From: Phycisphaerales bacterium
GTDB lineage: Bacteria > Planctomycetota > Phycisphaerae > Phycisphaerales > UBA1924
Assembly: GCA_013360695.1 (NCBI GenBank)
Contig: JABWBC010000027.1
Location: forward strand, 1-33,533
Length of the DNA: 33,533 bases
Direction of reading: 5' to 3'
Shown one piece after another: positions 31,708-33,533 of the stretch (positions are counted from its first letter, which is position 1; each line of letters begins with the position of its first letter). The position numbers and the translations under genes were made by a program. Under the pieces are notes generated by a model. The model made no database searches. It was not told where the DNA came from and saw only the letters and a list, made by a program, of their open reading frames with translations.

Positions 31708-33189
31708 TTATCGACCAGCGGCCGCGCTCTCCGTTGATGTTGGCGCCGCCGGGCGCGCCGCACGCTCTCGCAACAACTCTTGCCACGCCCCGATCACCCG
31801 ATCCACCACCGTACCCCGCGACCCCTTCAGCAGCACCGCATCTCCGCTCCGCAGCACGCCGGCCGCCTGCCTCGCATAGTCCGCCGCGCCACGGTCGACC
31901 CACGTCACCGGGCACGTCCCGCCCGCCGCGGCATAGTCCTCCGCCGCAAACCGCATGTTCTTCCCCACCAGCACCACCACGTCGAACGCCGCCGACCCAG
32001 CCAGGGCCCGCCCGATCTCGCGATGGCACGCCTCCGCCTGCTCGCCCAGCTCCAGCATGTCGCCCAGCACCGCCACCCGCCGCCCGCCCGCGATCGCCCG
32101 CGGGAAAATCGCCCCGAACGTCTCCAGCGACGCCAGCATCGACTCCGGGTTCGCGTTGTACGAGTCGTTGATGAACTCCACGCCCCCCTCGCGCACCCGC
32201 TGGAGCCGCATCTCCGCGCCCTTGGCCTGCGCCAGCCCCTCCTCGATCATCTCCTGCGGCACGCCCGCGCGACGCGCCACCGCCACCGCCGCCGCCGCGT
32301 TCCACGCGTTGTGCTTCCCCAAGAGCGGCACCGAATACCACGTCCGATCGTTCAGCCGGAACCGCACCGACTCCGCCCCCGCCTCGATCTCCGTCAGCCG
32401 CAGGTCCGCGTCGCTCGCCTGACCAAACCGGATTACCTTCCACCCGCCCCGCGCCGACAGCACCGCCAGACGCTCGTTGATCTCCGGCGCGTCGGCGTTC
32501 ACCACCGCCGTCCCGCCCGGCTTGATCTGCTTCAGCAACTCCGCGGCCTCGTCCGCCGCCCCCTTCATCGACCCCAGCCCCTCCAGATGCTCCCGCCCGA
32601 TGCTCGTCACGACCGCGATGTCCGGGCGGACCACCTCCGCCAGCTCCTTGATCTCCCCCGGCGCGTTCGTCCCCACCTCGCACAACAGGAACTGATCGCC
32701 CTTCTTCGCGTTCAGGATCGTGAGCGGCACGCCCACGCGGTTGTTGAACGACTTGGGCGACGCCGTCCCCCGCAGCGAGCGCGACAGCAGCGCCTCGCAC
32801 AGGCGCGTCGTCGTCGTCTTTCCGTTGGAGCCCGTCACCGCGATGACGCGCGTGCCGTCGAGGTACGTGCGATACGCCGTCGCCAGCCGGAGCAGCGCGT
32901 CGCCCGAGTCCTTGACCGCGATCAGCCCGAAGTTCGCGGGAAGCCCGGGCGGGAGCTTTTCGGGCCGGTCGATCACCGCCAGGGGCGCGCCCGCCGCCGC
33001 GGCCTGGGCCACGAACTCGTTGCCGTCCAGCCGCTCCCCGCGCAGCGCGAAGTACAACTGCCCGGGCTTGAGCGATCGCGTGTCGTTCGACACGCCGAAC
33101 GGCCTCGCCGCCGCGTCCGGACGCGTGATCCACGTCCCGGCCAGCACCGATTTGATGTTCTCGAACGTCCAGAAACTCATGGCGTGCAT
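31708..33189 (-). CDS. murF: UDP-N-acetylmuramoyl-tripeptide--D-alanyl-D-alanine ligase
   Basis: The 493-residue cytoplasmic Mur ligase adds D-Ala-D-Ala to UDP-MurNAc-tripeptide with ATP, the last soluble precursor step before MraY. The N-terminal UDP-binding domain shows VSNDTRSLKPGQLYFALRG. The ATP-binding loop is AVTGSNGKTTTTRL (GSNGKT at residues 120-125). ConservedMur-ligase positions continue with EVGTNAPGEI, SIGREHLEGLGS, LLGKHNAWNAAAAVAVAR, and FINDSYNANPESM in the C-terminal domain. Two in-frame ATGs are close (33189 and 33180); the second gives MSFWTFENIKS and may be the real start, since neither has a clear ribosome-binding site. mraY follows on the same strand. Together they show that this organism keeps standard peptidoglycan precursor synthesis. 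Confidence 0.96.
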   Translation of the reverse strand: MHAMSFWTFENIKSVLAGTWITRPDAAARPFGVSNDTRSLKPGQLYFALRGERLDGNEFVAQAAAAGAPLAVIDRPEKLPPGLPANFGLIAVKDSGDALLRLATAYRTYLDGTRVIAVTGSNGKTTTTRLCEALLSRSLRGTASPKSFNNRVGVPLTILNAKKGDQFLLCEVGTNAPGEIKELAEVVRPDIAVVTSIGREHLEGLGSMKGAADEAAELLKQIKPGGTAVVNADAPEINERLAVLSARGGWKVIRFGQASDADLRLTEIEAGAESVRFRLNDRTWYSVPLLGKHNAWNAAAAVAVARRAGVPQEMIEEGLAQAKGAEMRLQRVREGGVEFINDSYNANPESMLASLETFGAIFPRAIAGGRRVAVLGDMLELGEQAEACHREIGRALAGSAAFDVVVLVGKNMRFAAEDYAAAGGTCPVTWVDRGAADYARQAAGVLRSGDAVLLKGSRGTVVDRVIGAWQELLRERAARPAAPTSTESAAAGR

Positions 33190-33320
33190 CCGTGCGGGCC
33201 GCCGTGCGCCCGCGAGAGTGTATGAGCCGCCTGTCTATCGAACCGACACGCCCAAACCGTGCAACGGAGAACGCCCGGTTCTGCTCGGGTGGCCCCGCGG
33301 CCCCCACCGGTGTGCATTTC

Positions 33321-33343
33321 GTAGGTTGGCACTCTGTGCCGAC
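33321..33343. repeat. Short hairpin in the murF upstream region
   Basis: GTTGGCAC (33325-33332) pairs with GTGCCGAC (33336-33343), one G-T wobble, around a 3-nt loop, preceded by GTAG. It has the look of a small interspersed palindrome. Apart from this and the terminator at 33415-33446, the 285 nt between murF and the next stop (33190-33474) contain no gene that I can support. Confidence 0.4.
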
Positions 33344-33414
33344 GCCTCCTCCACCTTTATGCCCTTCTCGGCGCGCCGCGTCCAAGCCGCTTCGGCCTGA
33401 CCGCGTCGACGCGT

Positions 33415-33446
33415 GAAAACCAAACCGCCGGGCATTCACCCGGCGG
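33415..33446 (-). terminator. Intrinsic terminator for the gene upstream of murF
   Basis: An 8-bp stem, CCGCCGGG (33425-33432) with CCCGGCGG (33439-33446), is followed on the minus strand by TTTGGTTTTC. It lies 28 nt past the stop at 33475, so murF and mraY start a new transcription unit. Confidence 0.8.
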
Positions 33447-33474
33447 CATGCAATCTCAACATGTCTGCTCGTGC

Positions 33475-33533
33475 TCAGTGATTCATCGACGCCGGGATCG
33501 TCGCCGACGCCGCGGGCTCGTCCTTCGGCGCCG
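33475..33533 (-). CDS. C-terminal tail of a gene upstream of murF
   Basis: Only 18 codons and the stop (TGA at 33475-33477) are in the window. They read APKDEPAASATIPASMNH, an Ala/Pro-rich flexible tail. Almost every codon ends in G or C, as in the neighbours, and a terminator follows at the right distance, so a real gene end is likely. In cell-wall clusters murE or a penicillin-binding protein often precedes murF, but the tail itself identifies nothing. Confidence 0.6.
   Translation of the reverse strand, partial: APKDEPAASATIPASMNH

Noticed and set aside
30495..32171. 558-codon + strand frame opposite mraY and murF
   Set aside because: Both minus-strand genes are certain from catalytic motifs. 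The frame spans two genes and is Pro/Arg/His-rich shadow sequence.
31574..33439. 621-codon minus-strand frame overlapping murF
   Set aside because: It is an out-of-frame reading of murF, dominated by Gly and Arg, with no family features.
1..33533. tRNA, rRNA, CRISPR arrays and insertion sequences
   Set aside because: No cloverleaf-like gene, spaced direct-repeat array, transposase or terminal inverted repeats were recognised. The repeats seen are coding repeats, short tandem repeats or hairpins.

Overview
The window looks like a chromosomal segment of a planctomycete, most likely class Phycisphaerae. It is GC-rich. Thirteen genes encode secreted proteins that end in a two-loop dockerin-like calcium-binding module closed by a C-terminal Gly-Cys. 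I know this module as the 'GC-type dockerin' of that lineage; the assignment rests on motif recognition, not a search.

Layout. Positions 1-130 hold the tail of an upstream gene and its terminator. 0.2-5.9 kb: four + strand dockerin genes (unknown sandwich, Ig-like, YWTD propeller, beta-helix). 6.0-8.2 kb: a secreted transglutaminase-like protein and a two-CBS-domain protein, divergently arranged. 8.3-9.7 kb: two minus-strand dockerin genes. 9.9-15.5 kb: four tandem minus-strand paralogues of secreted right-handed beta-helix proteins without dockerins. 15.6-18.2 kb: one more dockerin gene and lpdA. 18.4-29.5 kb: six + strand dockerin genes (propeller/Ig-like, laminin-B-like, HAF-repeat, DNRLRE-like, Asp-box/sialidase-like, and an 838-residue CARDB protein), interrupted by a TPR lipoprotein and a radical SAM protein. 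29.7-33.5 kb: a four-TM membrane protein, then peptidoglycan genes mraY and murF on the minus strand and the tail of a further gene.

How it fits together. Most of the window appears devoted to exported, calcium-stabilised proteins with very different N-terminal passengers on one identical C-terminal module. All 13 modules are exactly 54 residues from an invariant Cys (C-x-[AG]-D) to the terminal Cys, with no indels. This suggests either a common surface anchor or partner, or a disulfide clasp closing the dockerin. No cohesin or sorting enzyme is recognisable here. Housekeeping genes (lpdA, mraY, murF) are scattered among them. The + strand changes from G-rich to C-rich near 11.4-11.7 kb regardless of gene direction, which could mark a replication terminus or an inversion boundary. 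No tRNA, rRNA, CRISPR array or insertion sequence was recognised.
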